Below, piece by piece: positions 16,951 through 26,511 of a stretch of 52,313 bases of DNA. The stretch is from the NCBI GenBank assembly GCA_002724675.1, contig PBPL01000110.1, positions 1 through 52,313 of the forward strand, given 5' to 3'. This DNA comes from Deltaproteobacteria bacterium. GTDB lineage: Bacteria; Myxococcota_A; UBA796; UBA9615. Position 1 is the stretch's first letter. Every line of letters starts with the position of its first letter. Made by a program: the position numbers and the translations under genes. The notes under the pieces were generated by a model. That model saw only the letters and a list, made by a program, of their open reading frames with translations. It ran no database searches and was not told where the DNA came from.

Positions 16951-18309
16951 GTGCCAGCACCCTGGGAAGTAGCGCGAGACCTGAGGTGGCGCATGGTTCG
17001 GGAGGTTCTCCTGGACCCTATCGCCCTCCTCGTGCTCGCCGGATGCTGCTGGGCAGCCTCCGGGCTCGCGAGCCATGGGGCCGGCATGGCCTCCGCCGGG
17101 CCGGTGTGCGTGGCCAGCGCTGCCATCGTCCTGCTGCTTCTAGCCACTGTGGCGATCGCCGATGCACTGCTGTTCGATCTCCATGAAAACTTGCTGTTGC
17201 GTACTCTCCCTCTGGGGGAGGCGGGCTTTCTGGAGCTACGGCGCGCCGAGCTCCGTTGGTGGCTCTGGCCCATGGCTGCTCTGGCCATGTCGATCGCCGG
17301 CAGCGCCCTGGGAACTGCGGGAGTCGTAGCCGTCGCCCTGACTGCCATAGGCTGCCTCGACCTCGCCCCCTTGGGGGCCATGCATCTGAGGAGGACAGCA
17401 GGCCCGCACCGCCGAACAGTGCTCGTGGCCAGCGGTGCTTGTACCGTCTTGGCTACCGCCCTGGGAGCAACCCAGTCGGCCGGCTCCACTGGCGACGTGC
17501 TGCCCATCGCCCTCGGTCTATTGCTGTTGGTCGCGGGCCGCTGGGCAGGGAGGAGTCGAGCCGCTAGCTTTGTTCGACTACACCCTCCCATCGCTTCACA
17601 GGTCGCATCGCGGGGTTCACGAGGCATGGGCTCCTCTTGGTCCATGCTGGCAAAGGCCCTGTGGCTACCCGCGCCTCTGAAGGCTCGTCTGCTCCGTGAT
17701 CTCGTGCTTCTGATGCGAGGCTGGGACCTTCGGGGCGCAGCGCTACTCGCCCTCTCTCCCCTCTCCTGCCTGTACCTACAAGGTTCGCTCGACGTGGTCC
17801 CCAGTGAAGCAGCCCTGTCTTGGCGTGTGCTCCAATCAACAGCCCTTGGGAGCGCCGTCATCGCCTATGCCGTGGGGCCGGGCGTGTACGTACTTAGAAA
17901 TCGAACCATGAACTGGGAGCGCATCGCGCCCCGACCAGGACGAAGTGCCGCCTTGGCTAGCCTCGCCTATGGCTTCCTCTTTGCGACACTCCACGGGGCG
18001 ATGACCTTGGGAGTTGTTGCCTGGTCCCACGACGGTCGCTACGACCACGCCCTAGGATCCCTAGCCCTGCCCGTGCTGGCTCTGGAGTGGTCGATGGTGC
18101 ACTTCTCAGCCCTGTTCTCCCTGGGCAACGGCATCGGCCAACGAGTCAGTGGAGAGGTGATGATCGTCCCATCGCTGGTCGTCGTCGCCGTGGCGCTTGC
18201 CGGTGTCTCCATGCTCTGGCCCTGGGCTGCCCCTTTGTATTTCTTGGTCACAGCCGGCATGGTCGGACAGGCCATCCACGCGTACGAACGTGTGGAGGTG
18301 ACCTGGTGA
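16951..18309 (+). CDS. ABC transporter permease (multi-pass membrane protein)
   Basis: A 452-residue integral inner-membrane protein with about ten hydrophobic segments (for example VLLDPIALLVLAGCC, IVLLLLATVAIADALLF and LAGVSMLWPWAAPLYFLV). It has no ATPase motif. The next gene is an ABC ATPase 22 bases downstream, so the two very likely form an ABC-2-type exporter. The start is GTG 16951 with GGAGG 6 bases upstream; the open frame further upstream overlaps the divergent BtpA gene. The substrate is not predictable; the position before an acyltransferase does not show a functional link. Confidence 0.8.
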   Translation: MPAPWEVARDLRWRMVREVLLDPIALLVLAGCCWAASGLASHGAGMASAGPVCVASAAIVLLLLATVAIADALLFDLHENLLLRTLPLGEAGFLELRRAELRWWLWPMAALAMSIAGSALGTAGVVAVALTAIGCLDLAPLGAMHLRRTAGPHRRTVLVASGACTVLATALGATQSAGSTGDVLPIALGLLLLVAGRWAGRSRAASFVRLHPPIASQVASRGSRGMGSSWSMLAKALWLPAPLKARLLRDLVLLMRGWDLRGAALLALSPLSCLYLQGSLDVVPSEAALSWRVLQSTALGSAVIAYAVGPGVYVLRNRTMNWERIAPRPGRSAALASLAYGFLFATLHGAMTLGVVAWSHDGRYDHALGSLALPVLALEWSMVHFSALFSLGNGIGQRVSGEVMIVPSLVVVAVALAGVSMLWPWAAPLYFLVTAGMVGQAIHAYERVEVTW

Positions 18310-18331
18310 CCCAAGAAGAGGAAGTCGCACC

Positions 18332-19102
18332 GTGATCCGCATCGAGGGTGTCTGCAAGTCGTACGGAACCGTCGAGGCGTTGAAAGACGTACACCTCGAG
18401 GTCTCTCCCGGTGAGGTCTACGGCCTGCTCGGAGCCAACGGCTCGGGCAAGACCACCCTCAATCGGTGCATCGCAACTCTGATCCAACCGGACGCGGGCT
18501 GCATCGAAGTTGCCGGCCACAGCGTGACGGAGAGCCCAGAGGACGTGCGTCGCTCCCTGGGTTATCTGTCCGAGTTCCCGGTACTGTATCCGGGACTGTC
18601 GGCTGACGAGTTCCTAGCCTTTGTGGGTGGAATTCGAGCGCTGTCCGACGAGGCCATCAAGACTCAGAGGGACCGCTGGATCGCTCTCTTTGAGTTGGAG
18701 GAGTTCCGACGCGCCCCCTTGCGGAGCTTCTCCCAGGGCATGGCACGCAAGGTCGCCTTGGCGGCCAGCCTGCTCGGCGATCCCCAAGTCGTGCTGCTGG
18801 ACGAGCCCACCAACGGGCTCGATCCTCCCTCCGTGTACTTGTTCCGGCAGGTGATCGCGCAACTCAAGGCTGAGGGCAAAGCTGTTCTCTTGTCCTCGCA
18901 CGTCCTACCGCTCGTCGAGCAGAGTTGTGATCGGATCGGAATTCTCGCCGATGGCAAGGTGGCTGTGACCGGCGACCTCCGTCATCTGCAGACGACAGCA
19001 GGCAAACCACAGGCCGATCTCGAAGAGCTGTTCCTGCACTTCTCGGGGCTCGACAGAGTGATGCTCGAGCGACTGGCTGTCGCCGGCCTGCCAGGCCAAT
19101 GA
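18332..19102 (+). CDS. ABC transporter ATP-binding protein
   Basis: A 256-residue cytoplasmic ATPase with all core motifs: Walker A GANGSGKTTL (about residues 34-43), signature SFSQGMARKV, Walker B VVLLDEPTNGLDP and the switch histidine in SSHVL. It has the A-type layout of ABC-2 exporter ATPases. The start is GTG 18332 with GAGGAA about 9 bases upstream. It should pair with the membrane protein just upstream, with which it forms a complete exporter of the one permease plus one ATPase type. Confidence 0.92.
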   Translation: MIRIEGVCKSYGTVEALKDVHLEVSPGEVYGLLGANGSGKTTLNRCIATLIQPDAGCIEVAGHSVTESPEDVRRSLGYLSEFPVLYPGLSADEFLAFVGGIRALSDEAIKTQRDRWIALFELEEFRRAPLRSFSQGMARKVALAASLLGDPQVVLLDEPTNGLDPPSVYLFRQVIAQLKAEGKAVLLSSHVLPLVEQSCDRIGILADGKVAVTGDLRHLQTTAGKPQADLEELFLHFSGLDRVMLERLAVAGLPGQ

Positions 19103-19151
19103 GATCTGCGCCCCACCGGAAGTCGACCCATACCCCTGCCCGGGTCCCCAG

Positions 19152-20261
19152 CTAGAGGAGGCGACTCCGCCACCGACGCCAGGAGACCACGAGCCCCGAA
19201 CCGCCGAGGAGGACTCCCAGAAGCCCTCGGGCTACCCCGGAGACCCCATCAAGCAGGCTGGGCTCCGAGACCAGCAACAACCAGGTCGCGGCCAAAGCCA
19301 AGGCTCCGGGCCACACCGATCGGAACCACGGAGGAATCGTTCGCGGCAGGCTCGCCGCCGGCCCTTCGTCCTCGGGCCAGAATGGATAAAAGTTGAACCA
19401 CTGGTCGGGGCGACGACGAATGTGGTCCTGCAGCAAGTCGGCAAAGTGCTGACCCAGGACCGCTGGCTCCTTGCTTGTCACGTCCATGGCGTCGGCCAGC
19501 AGTTCGAATCGAGCGGGTCCGGTCCGGAAGGCTGACACCACAACAGCCCGAGCCTTTCCGAGCCCAATGATGCGAAGTGGTCCAGCCGGCAGCAGCGCCG
19601 GGGCCCCGGCGAAGTCCACCTCCAGACCCTCTGCAGGAGCCGTGCCTGGAAGCACACGGTCGGCCTTGAAGCCCAAAGCCTCCCCGGCCCGGAGTACCTG
19701 AAGCATGCGAAGGCCAGAGGCTACGCTGCCATCAGCGACAATGGCCTGCCGCCCGAAGCCGAAGCCTCTGGTCGGGTCCCCCACCCCCTGAAACAGTGTG
19801 CCAGCGCCGGGGTCGGCCACGGCCACGGGGTGCACCGGACGCCCCAGGTCTTCGAGAGCCTCCATGGCCATCTCCAGCGCCCCACAGTGTCCTCCGAGCA
19901 GTACGATGGGGCCTGGTTCTTCCACGGCGGTGGCCAGGAGATCTCGCCCCTCCGGCTCCACGGCGACCCGGAGACGACCCTGCCGCACATAGAAGCGATC
20001 GACGAGCACGAACGCGTACTGAGCATAGGCCTTGAACGCAGTCCACAGAGGCCATCGGCAGCCCAAGCGGCCCATGGCGCGGGCCACGGCAAAGCGGGGT
20101 TGGTTGAAGTGGGTGTACCAGTGACAAATAGCTGGCAGGACGAGGACATAGGCCACCCGCGGTGGCACCCGGGCAAACAGCCAGGCCAAGATGCCCAATC
20201 CCCAACCGGGACCGGCGGAGGTACGACGCCAGGGGCCTTGGGCCTGAGAAGAAGAATCCAA
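19152..20261 (-). CDS. Lysophospholipid / lipid A-type acyltransferase (LpxL-like)
   Basis: A 369-residue membrane-bound acyltransferase of the LpxL/HtrB group. The catalytic motif is GGHCGALEMA (His, then a Glu four residues later, fitting HX4E). LGFKADRVLPG and the late RPDQWFNFYPFW are family features. Members acylate lipid A or lipids of aryl-polyene-type pathways. The C-terminal 60 residues have hydrophobic stretches and an Arg-rich end that is not usual for LpxL. The start is a TTG at 20261 with a poor Shine-Dalgarno, so the N terminus is uncertain. It is convergent with the ABC ATPase gene (49 bases). Confidence 0.82.
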   Translation of the reverse strand: MDSSSQAQGPWRRTSAGPGWGLGILAWLFARVPPRVAYVLVLPAICHWYTHFNQPRFAVARAMGRLGCRWPLWTAFKAYAQYAFVLVDRFYVRQGRLRVAVEPEGRDLLATAVEEPGPIVLLGGHCGALEMAMEALEDLGRPVHPVAVADPGAGTLFQGVGDPTRGFGFGRQAIVADGSVASGLRMLQVLRAGEALGFKADRVLPGTAPAEGLEVDFAGAPALLPAGPLRIIGLGKARAVVVSAFRTGPARFELLADAMDVTSKEPAVLGQHFADLLQDHIRRRPDQWFNFYPFWPEDEGPAASLPRTIPPWFRSVWPGALALAATWLLLVSEPSLLDGVSGVARGLLGVLLGGSGLVVSWRRWRSRLL

Positions 20262-20282
20262 CGCTGAGAGCCTTCGGGGTTC

Positions 20283-20311
20283 TTGACGACGCGGCGTACC
20301 TCTTCTAGAAG
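20283..20311 (+). promoter_or_regulatory. Promoter-like -35/-10 before tRNA (CAU)
   Basis: TTGACG (20283-20288), a 17-base spacer and TAGAAG (20306-20311), with the tRNA 5' end 24 bases after the -10 box. The spacing is right for a housekeeping sigma factor. The -10 box has 4 of 6 consensus bases. Confidence 0.45.
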
Positions 20312-20335
20312 GTGCCTCCTCGCGCCCGGGAACGT

Positions 20336-20412
20336 GGCAGGGTAGCTCAGTTGGTTAGAGCGAGCGACTCATAATCGCTAGGTCGGGAGTTCGAGTCTCC
20401 CCCCTGCTACCA
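20336..20412 (+). tRNA. tRNA with anticodon CAU (Ile2 or elongator Met)
   Basis: A 77-base cloverleaf with encoded CCA. Acceptor GGCAGGG, U8 A9, D arm GCTC/GAGC, anticodon arm AGCGA-CTCATAA-TCGCT (anticodon CAT at 20370-20372), variable loop AGGTC, T arm GGGAG-TTCGAGT-CTCCC and discriminator A. The anticodon stem and the following GGTCG resemble E. coli tRNA-Ile2, whose C34 is changed to lysidine by TilS. CAU also fits elongator tRNA-Met. It is not an initiator, because the usual GGG-CCC anticodon stem is absent. The first pair is G1-U72 rather than G-C. Confidence 0.93.
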
Positions 20413-20488
20413 CCCGCGGCGAATCAATCACGAGCAGAGCGAAACGTTCACCAGCCCCGCCAGGGGGGCTTGCGCCCAAAAGCTCCAG

Positions 20489-21727
20489 TCACTCCACAGA
20501 GAGCTTGGCGAGCTCGGCTTCCACCGTGGCCAGGTTGTCTGCAACCCGATCGGCATAGCGAGACTTGGGGAACTCCTCGAGCAACGAGGACAAGAGGTCG
20601 CGGACCTCTCGCAGTTGAACTGCGCGCTCGGACTCGACGACTGTCTTGCGGGCCACCACAAACAACCGGCCTGCACGGAGGCGTTCCTCCTTGACCAAGG
20701 AGTCGGCGGCCATGGCGGCCTCGCTGCGAGCTATTCGTTGATGTGGAGAGCCCTCCAGAGTCGCATAGAGCGACCGAGCATCTCGGTAGCGGTTAGCGGC
20801 CACGAGCGCCCTCGCCTCGTCCAACGTGGCCTCCCACTCCCGCTCCAAAACCACCTGCGCCTCCATAGACGACGAGGCAAGCCGCTTGGAAAGCAGTGTC
20901 CTCCTACTGGCGACCTCCGCAGGAAGCCATGTGTCCAGGGGCAGCGCTTCGATACTTGCAAGCAGCTCCTCGACCTCGTCTGCAGGAGCCAGAGTCTCCA
21001 ACCTTTCGGTCTCCGAGCCAGTCGGTCCATCCTCGGCCGGAGCGATTGTCCAGTCCTGTGACAGGAGAGCGTCCGCCCGAACGAGAGCCGCCTCCACTCG
21101 GGCCACAGACTCCCGATAGATCGTCTCGCGGAGGGCCTCCCCCTGACCGAGAACGTCCTCATCGCTCGCCTGGGCAAAGAGCTTCTTGAGGTGCTCGTCT
21201 GCGGACTTCCATTCGCCACCCTCGAAGAGCGCCCGTGCCTCCTCCAGGGCGACGACATCGGATCCGTAAGCCAGCGACTGAGCCACTCGCAGTTGCCGAC
21301 TCACCTCGAGCGCGATTCCCTCTTCAGCCGACAGCGCCGACAAAGCGGCCTGCAGCTGCTCTTCAGCCAGGACCCCATTGCCCAACTCGATGGCCCACTC
21401 GGCAATGAGCAGCCGCAGCGATGGCGACTCCAGCTGCAGCGCCGTGACGGTGTTCAACAAGTGCAGAGCCGCCGCGAGCGCTTCGTCCACTCGGCCCCTG
21501 GCATGCAGCTTGATCGCATCAGAGAGGTCAAGAGGACGAGCGACTTCCCGCTGTCGGCCCTCCCCATGAGATGTCTCGGGACAGTCTTGCTCAGTCCCAG
21601 GGGAGCCAGAGGAGAGCGCAGAGCCTGCATGCCTGGCGGGCTCCATCACGGTGCGGCACGAGACAGGGCCCACCATCAAGAGGGCAACAGAGACGAGCAG
21701 GCGGACAAGCTTGTACGTCAAGGTCAC
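20489..21727 (-). CDS. Exported helical-repeat (TPR-like) protein, possible lipoprotein
   Basis: A 412-residue protein with an N-terminal signal-like hydrophobic segment ending at PVSC, then an all-helical mature part of repeated Ala/Leu/Glu-rich helices, such as GRVDEALAAALHLL, NRYRDARSLYATL and LRDLLSSLLEEFPKSRYAD. The last one resembles TPR/BamD-type repeats. The putative lipobox has proline at -3, so lipidation is doubtful. The start is GTG 21727, which overlaps the stop of the large PBP gene as GTGA (21724-21727). Being coupled to a peptidoglycan synthase, it may be a periplasmic partner of it; that is inference. Confidence 0.7.
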   Translation of the reverse strand: MTLTYKLVRLLVSVALLMVGPVSCRTVMEPARHAGSALSSGSPGTEQDCPETSHGEGRQREVARPLDLSDAIKLHARGRVDEALAAALHLLNTVTALQLESPSLRLLIAEWAIELGNGVLAEEQLQAALSALSAEEGIALEVSRQLRVAQSLAYGSDVVALEEARALFEGGEWKSADEHLKKLFAQASDEDVLGQGEALRETIYRESVARVEAALVRADALLSQDWTIAPAEDGPTGSETERLETLAPADEVEELLASIEALPLDTWLPAEVASRRTLLSKRLASSSMEAQVVLEREWEATLDEARALVAANRYRDARSLYATLEGSPHQRIARSEAAMAADSLVKEERLRAGRLFVVARKTVVESERAVQLREVRDLLSSLLEEFPKSRYADRVADNLATVEAELAKLSVE

Positions 21728-24700
21728 TTCCGGACGACCGGGACAAACGGTGAGAATGAACGGTCATTCTTGCGCTGATACAACACGGCCGTCTCACCTC
21801 CATCAGCACGAGCTGGCAGCCCAGTGCGGAGGTCCACGGTAATGGGTACGAACTCCGGGGGCCACTCCATGGTGAGGATCCGCTCCCCACTGAAGGCGAG
21901 ATCCGCTAGGTCGACTCGATCACCGATGTCCGATGCTCGGACCACCGCATCCGCTGTGCCGATCCACACGGGAAGACTCCCAGACGCACCCGCAATGCGA
22001 ATCGCGCCGCGCTTCATCTCTCGGTTGTCGTCGTAGCCCACATAGGTAGCAACCACGTGACCCTGGCCCCAGCTGAGTCGATCCTCGCCCTCGGCGATCC
22101 CGGCGACTTGTCCGACAAACGCAGAGTTCCGGTAAGCATTCGTGGTCCCTGTCTTACCAAACAACGGGACCCGAACTCCGAGGCTATCGAGCTCTGCTCG
22201 TCGCGTGGAGTCCGCTGAATAGGCGCGGACTCTACCCTCAGCCCGACGCCCTGTCCCATGCTTCACGACCGCCCTCAGCATGGCGCCGATTTCGCCGGCC
22301 ACCAGCGCTGATTGCAAGGGGACCCGCTCCTTCTCGGACTGGTAGATCACCTCACCGTCGGGCAGACGAATCTCCGCAATCATCGCGACATCCAGCGGGG
22401 GGCGAACGTCACCGATCTTCACCGCTGGGGAGGCTTCAGTGGCTTCAGACATGTGTGGAGGACCGTCAACGGCATCCTCTGACAGGGGCAATCTCGCCGC
22501 ACCAAACCGAAAGGTGGCTCCGGTCAACATGACCTGGTAGAGCTGCGCCGCCTCCATCAGCGTAAGCTCGGACGACCCCAGGGGGAGCGACAACACCGGG
22601 GCAATCTCGGACTGCACTCCGCTCGCCTGGGCAAGCTGGATCAGGTAGCGGAGACCGACCAGGATTCGAAAGTCTCGACAGAGAGCGAGGTTTTTCAAGC
22701 TGTAGAGAGCCAGGTCTGGGTCCAGCTGTTCGAGCGCATCATCCAAGCTGGCCCGTAGGCGAGAAACCAGCGCGAGCGTCAGGAAACCATCCAGACGCAC
22801 CTGCTCGGGATCCAGCAACCGGGCGAGAACAGAGCCTTCGTCTCTCGCGCTGCCTCCAGCCACCCCGGAGGAACCGGGGGGCGGCTCGACCCGCACCGCC
22901 TCGGGTTCGGCACCGAAGAGCAAATCTGCTTCGTCGGTATGGCCTCTAGGAGCGGAGGCAGCAGCAGGTTGCGGCTCAGGGGCCGAGGATGCATCAGCCC
23001 AATCCATGAGACGAGCAAGCAATCTCTCGTCCAATGGAACCCAACCCTCACCAGCTCGATCGCTGAACGCGAGAGAGGGGCGCGCTCCCGGCCCCACTGA
23101 CTGGGTTCCGAGGCCCTCATCCACCACACCCTCTAGGCCTGCCTCCCCAGGCGTAGGCGCCGCAGGCGGCACCAGAAAGAGCCCTCGCAGGTCGTCTTTG
23201 CTCACAGCCTCATCCGAGCGAGCGCGCTCCAGCAGCCGTTCTCGCAGCATGTCGAATGCGGCAGCTAGAACTTCTTGGCGACGGAAATTACGGTTCAGAA
23301 GGCCGGCACGAATGCTCCGTTCATCGGGCTCCACGTCCTCGTCCGTCTCGAGCCTCTGTCTCTCCTCGTCGATCCCCAGACCGAGAGCGAGGTGCCGAAC
23401 CCGATCGGCATCCAGCTCCCGTCCGTCGAAGACCAGGTCGACCGCCATCTCCTCGGTAACCCGATCAAAGATCCCAGCCTCAAGCCGACCTCGGGTTGCG
23501 ACTACGCCGGCATCCTGGACGCGACGCACGTACTCCTTTCGGGACTCGCCGTCCGCCGGCAGGAGGCCCACCCGGCCAGCAAGCTGCCTGAACTGTTCCT
23601 CGTTGAGTTGATCGGTGAGGTGATACAGCAACCAGATGCTGGCCAGATTCTCGGACTTGGCCGCAGCCCACGCGAGGGAGACCGACTCGGGAGCGTCCTT
23701 GTGATCGGGCCGGGGATAGTAGAACCAGCCCTGATAGGGAAAGAAATCACGCTTGTTGGGCAATGGGTCCGTCATCGACCACCTCAGCTGAAGTGCCGCC
23801 TCGAACAACAGCAACTTCCATGTGGAGCCAAGCTGGCGCTTCGCCATGACCGCCCGGTTGAAGTCCGCGTTGCGGGCACCGCCCACCATCGCCCGGACCT
23901 CGCCCTCCTCCAGCACCACGACTGCCCCCTGAAGCTGAGGCTCGACCTCCCAGTCGAGAACGGGAACACCGTCCGCCGACTCACGAATCGAAACGACTGT
24001 CGTCTGTCCCACAAAGGGACGGAGGTCTCGCACGAACTTCGAGACCTCCGAGCGGGACACGGACGCCCAGGGCGTCTTCTTTCGCCCGCGCTTCCGCGCA
24101 AGAGCGAGGCGCTCGTTTCCCGAGGCATCCACCCGACCCACGACTCCCCCGAGGTCCAGAGTCGCCGTGCGGGCCTCCGGATCCACACTCAACAAGACCG
24201 CCTGATGAAACGTCGCGGGCTGGAGCAGTTCCGGATCGGCCGGACGGAGCGACTGGCCCTCCTCGAAGGCATTCTTGGTGGGAAGGGTCTCCAGCCAATG
24301 TCCCACCTCCGTCAGGTGGTGGCGCAACGAGTAGATGGCTCCTTGCTGTACTCCCGCATCCAAGGTCGTTGTAACCCGCAGTCCCGAGGTGCCCAGATCA
24401 TCGACCCCGTGCTCAGCGAGTAGCTCGGAGAAGTGCGGACCACTTAGAACCCGCTCTACTTCGTCCAGGATGACGGATCGATCAAAGCGGAAGTGCCCTC
24501 TCTCGAACGGGATCGCTTGCTGCATGGCTTCCGTGTAGCGTGCAGCGTCCACGCGCCCTTCCGCGAACATGCGCCCCAGCACGTAATGGGTACGGGTCTC
24601 CGCAGCGTCGAGAGCACGAGCGCGCCGGTCTTCGCCGGGGACCCAGGGGTTGTAGCGATTGGGCGATTTGACTACTCCCGCAAGAAACGCGCACTCGACT

Positions 24701-25362
24701 AGAGTCAAGTCCTTCAAGTCGCGGTCAAAGAAGAAACGCGCGGCAATCGCCAAGCCACGGCCGTTGCCGTTGACGTAGAACTGGTTGCTGTAGAACTCGA
24801 GGATGTCTTCTTTGCTGTAGTGGGCCTCCAGGCGCAGGGCGTTGACCAACTCGCGCAGCTTCTCTCGATAGGTGCGGCTCCGCCTCTTGAAGAGGTTCTT
24901 GGCCGTCTGCTGGGTCAACGTCGAGCCGCCGGCCACCGTCCGGCCTGCCTGCACATTCTTGACGAAAGCCCGAACGATCCCGCTGACGGAGAAGCCGCCG
25001 TGTTCAAAGAACCTCTGATCTTCAGAGGACACCAGCGCGTGGACGAAGTCGTCGGGGATCTCGGAAAAAGGGGTGTATTGGCGATGTTCCTCGGCAAAGA
25101 AGACGCCGAGCTTGGTCTCGCCGTCCCGGTAATACACCGGTGATTCCTGGCTAATGAGCTGCAGAATGTGGTCCCGGGACATGTGTTCGCCCGGGTTCTC
25201 GATGACAAAGTAACGATAGAGACCAAACAGGGCCCCCGCCCCCAGGGCGGCGCAGACCAACAGCATCACCAGCAGCCGCGCCAGCCAGTGTCGGAGCCCG
25301 CCAGCACGCCCCGATCGACGGGCCGCGCCCGCTGAGGTCTTCCCGCGGCCCTTGGTCCCCAC
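21724..25362 (-). CDS. Class A penicillin-binding protein (transglycosylase-transpeptidase), very large
   Basis: A 1212-residue inner-membrane peptidoglycan synthase. One membrane anchor (about residues 28-53) is followed by the GT51 transglycosylase domain with SSEDQRFFEHGG (catalytic Glu114) and GGSTLTQQ at 145-152. The transpeptidase has SxxK as STWK (Ser513-Lys516), SEN (570-572) and KTGT (Lys1070), so the catalytic set is complete. About 500 residues separate SEN and KTG, where usual class A PBPs have roughly 150; the extra part includes a Pro/Gly/Asp-rich, probably disordered section (about residues 735-850). The start is GTG at 25362 with GAGGG just upstream, 3 bases after the stop of the GT4 gene. 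It is coupled to the gene after it by GTGA. Confidence 0.92.
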   Translation of the reverse strand: MGTKGRGKTSAGAARRSGRAGGLRHWLARLLVMLLVCAALGAGALFGLYRYFVIENPGEHMSRDHILQLISQESPVYYRDGETKLGVFFAEEHRQYTPFSEIPDDFVHALVSSEDQRFFEHGGFSVSGIVRAFVKNVQAGRTVAGGSTLTQQTAKNLFKRRSRTYREKLRELVNALRLEAHYSKEDILEFYSNQFYVNGNGRGLAIAARFFFDRDLKDLTLVECAFLAGVVKSPNRYNPWVPGEDRRARALDAAETRTHYVLGRMFAEGRVDAARYTEAMQQAIPFERGHFRFDRSVILDEVERVLSGPHFSELLAEHGVDDLGTSGLRVTTTLDAGVQQGAIYSLRHHLTEVGHWLETLPTKNAFEEGQSLRPADPELLQPATFHQAVLLSVDPEARTATLDLGGVVGRVDASGNERLALARKRGRKKTPWASVSRSEVSKFVRDLRPFVGQTTVVSIRESADGVPVLDWEVEPQLQGAVVVLEEGEVRAMVGGARNADFNRAVMAKRQLGSTWKLLLFEAALQLRWSMTDPLPNKRDFFPYQGWFYYPRPDHKDAPESVSLAWAAAKSENLASIWLLYHLTDQLNEEQFRQLAGRVGLLPADGESRKEYVRRVQDAGVVATRGRLEAGIFDRVTEEMAVDLVFDGRELDADRVRHLALGLGIDEERQRLETDEDVEPDERSIRAGLLNRNFRRQEVLAAAFDMLRERLLERARSDEAVSKDDLRGLFLVPPAAPTPGEAGLEGVVDEGLGTQSVGPGARPSLAFSDRAGEGWVPLDERLLARLMDWADASSAPEPQPAAASAPRGHTDEADLLFGAEPEAVRVEPPPGSSGVAGGSARDEGSVLARLLDPEQVRLDGFLTLALVSRLRASLDDALEQLDPDLALYSLKNLALCRDFRILVGLRYLIQLAQASGVQSEIAPVLSLPLGSSELTLMEAAQLYQVMLTGATFRFGAARLPLSEDAVDGPPHMSEATEASPAVKIGDVRPPLDVAMIAEIRLPDGEVIYQSEKERVPLQSALVAGEIGAMLRAVVKHGTGRRAEGRVRAYSADSTRRAELDSLGVRVPLFGKTGTTNAYRNSAFVGQVAGIAEGEDRLSWGQGHVVATYVGYDDNREMKRGAIRIAGASGSLPVWIGTADAVVRASDIGDRVDLADLAFSGERILTMEWPPEFVPITVDLRTGLPARADGGETAVLYQRKNDRSFSPFVPVVRK

Positions 25363-25365
25363 CCC

Positions 25366-26511
25366 TCAGCCCTCTTCAATCCGAGCCAGCAGTCGCTCCC
25401 ACCGGTCGACAGCCGACTCCTCTGACAACGACTCGGCCAGCTCCCGAGCCGCCTCACGTCGCCGGGCTTGGCTTGTCCCCTCCAGCATGCGACCCATGGC
25501 CGCGACCAACTGCTCGGGCGAATCGGTCGAGTCCACCAGGGCGAGGGCATCGCCTTCGGCCAGCCCCTCGGCAGCGCCATTGCAGCGAGTGGTCACGACA
25601 GGCAAGCCACAGGCGAGCGCCTCGATTGTCACGTTGGCGAAGGGGTCGTAGCGAGTCGGCAGCACCAGGAGGTCGGCGACAGCATAGATGCGCTCCGGCG
25701 AATCGACCTCACCGGCGAAGCCAACCTTGCCCCTGAGCCCATGGGACTCAGCCATGCGGTCGTAGCTGTCCCGACGCCGGTCTTCGCCGACGACCAAGAG
25801 GCGCAGGTCCCGCACCTCTTGAGCCACGTACTCCATGGCGACCAGCAGCCGGTCGAGACCCTTCCGCCAGAAGTCACTGGCAACAAACACCACCAGTGTC
25901 TCCTCGGGAAGGATGTGCAACTGCTGTCTCTGCTCCTCAAAAAACAAGGTGCGTAGTTTCGGGTGGAACCGGTTGAGGTCCACGCCGTTGGGGAGCACTC
26001 TCACACGCTCTGCCGCTTCGCCGTATACGGCCACCAGATCGCGCCGAGCCTGCTCGGACGGAGCCACGATCAAGCCCCCAGACGACAGAGCGCGGCGCTC
26101 ATGCCAGAGGACAAAGCGGTGTTGTAGGGACATGCGCAACCATAGGCGCGAGAACCACCCACCTGCGGAGGCGAGCAAGAGCTCGAACCAAACTCGGTGA
26201 CACCCACCGCCGCAGCGATACACATCCAGCGGCCCGGTCCTACCAAAGTGAACCACCACGTCATACCGACCGCGCCGTACCCGCAGAGTCGATGACAGGA
26301 ACAGCGCCAGACTACGCAACACGGGGAATGGCCCCACAACCCAGAGTTTCTTGAACCGTGCAAATCGGCTGCGCCCGAAGCGGGGATCGACCCAACCAGC
26401 GTAGACGTCGATCTCATGGCCGCGCTCGGCCAGCTGCCGAGTCAAGGACTCCAGCACCCGCTCGGTACCGCCGAACACACCATAGGCCTTGTGAATGAAC
26501 GCGAGCTTCAC
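25366..26511 (-). CDS. Glycosyltransferase family 4 (LPS/surface glycan type)
   Basis: A 381-residue GT-B glycosyltransferase that probably adds a sugar to lipopolysaccharide core or another surface glycan. The N terminus KLAFIHKAYGVFGGTERVLE is typical of GT4, and the donor-site region is seen as VVFVASDFWRKGLDRLL and LPTRYDPFANVTIEALACG with the conserved E-x7-E glutamates. I start it at GTG 26511, which overlaps the stop of the GT2 gene (GTGA, 26508-26511). The frame is open for 114 more codons upstream, but that part is Ala/Arg/Pro-rich, runs antisense to nothing useful, and lies inside the GT2 gene. Confidence 0.88.
   Translation of the reverse strand: MKLAFIHKAYGVFGGTERVLESLTRQLAERGHEIDVYAGWVDPRFGRSRFARFKKLWVVGPFPVLRSLALFLSSTLRVRRGRYDVVVHFGRTGPLDVYRCGGGCHRVWFELLLASAGGWFSRLWLRMSLQHRFVLWHERRALSSGGLIVAPSEQARRDLVAVYGEAAERVRVLPNGVDLNRFHPKLRTLFFEEQRQQLHILPEETLVVFVASDFWRKGLDRLLVAMEYVAQEVRDLRLLVVGEDRRRDSYDRMAESHGLRGKVGFAGEVDSPERIYAVADLLVLPTRYDPFANVTIEALACGLPVVTTRCNGAAEGLAEGDALALVDSTDSPEQLVAAMGRMLEGTSQARRREAARELAESLSEESAVDRWERLLARIEEG

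Noticed and set aside
23275-24423. A 382-residue open frame on the plus strand
   Set aside because: It is antisense to the class A PBP gene, whose catalytic motifs are all in order.
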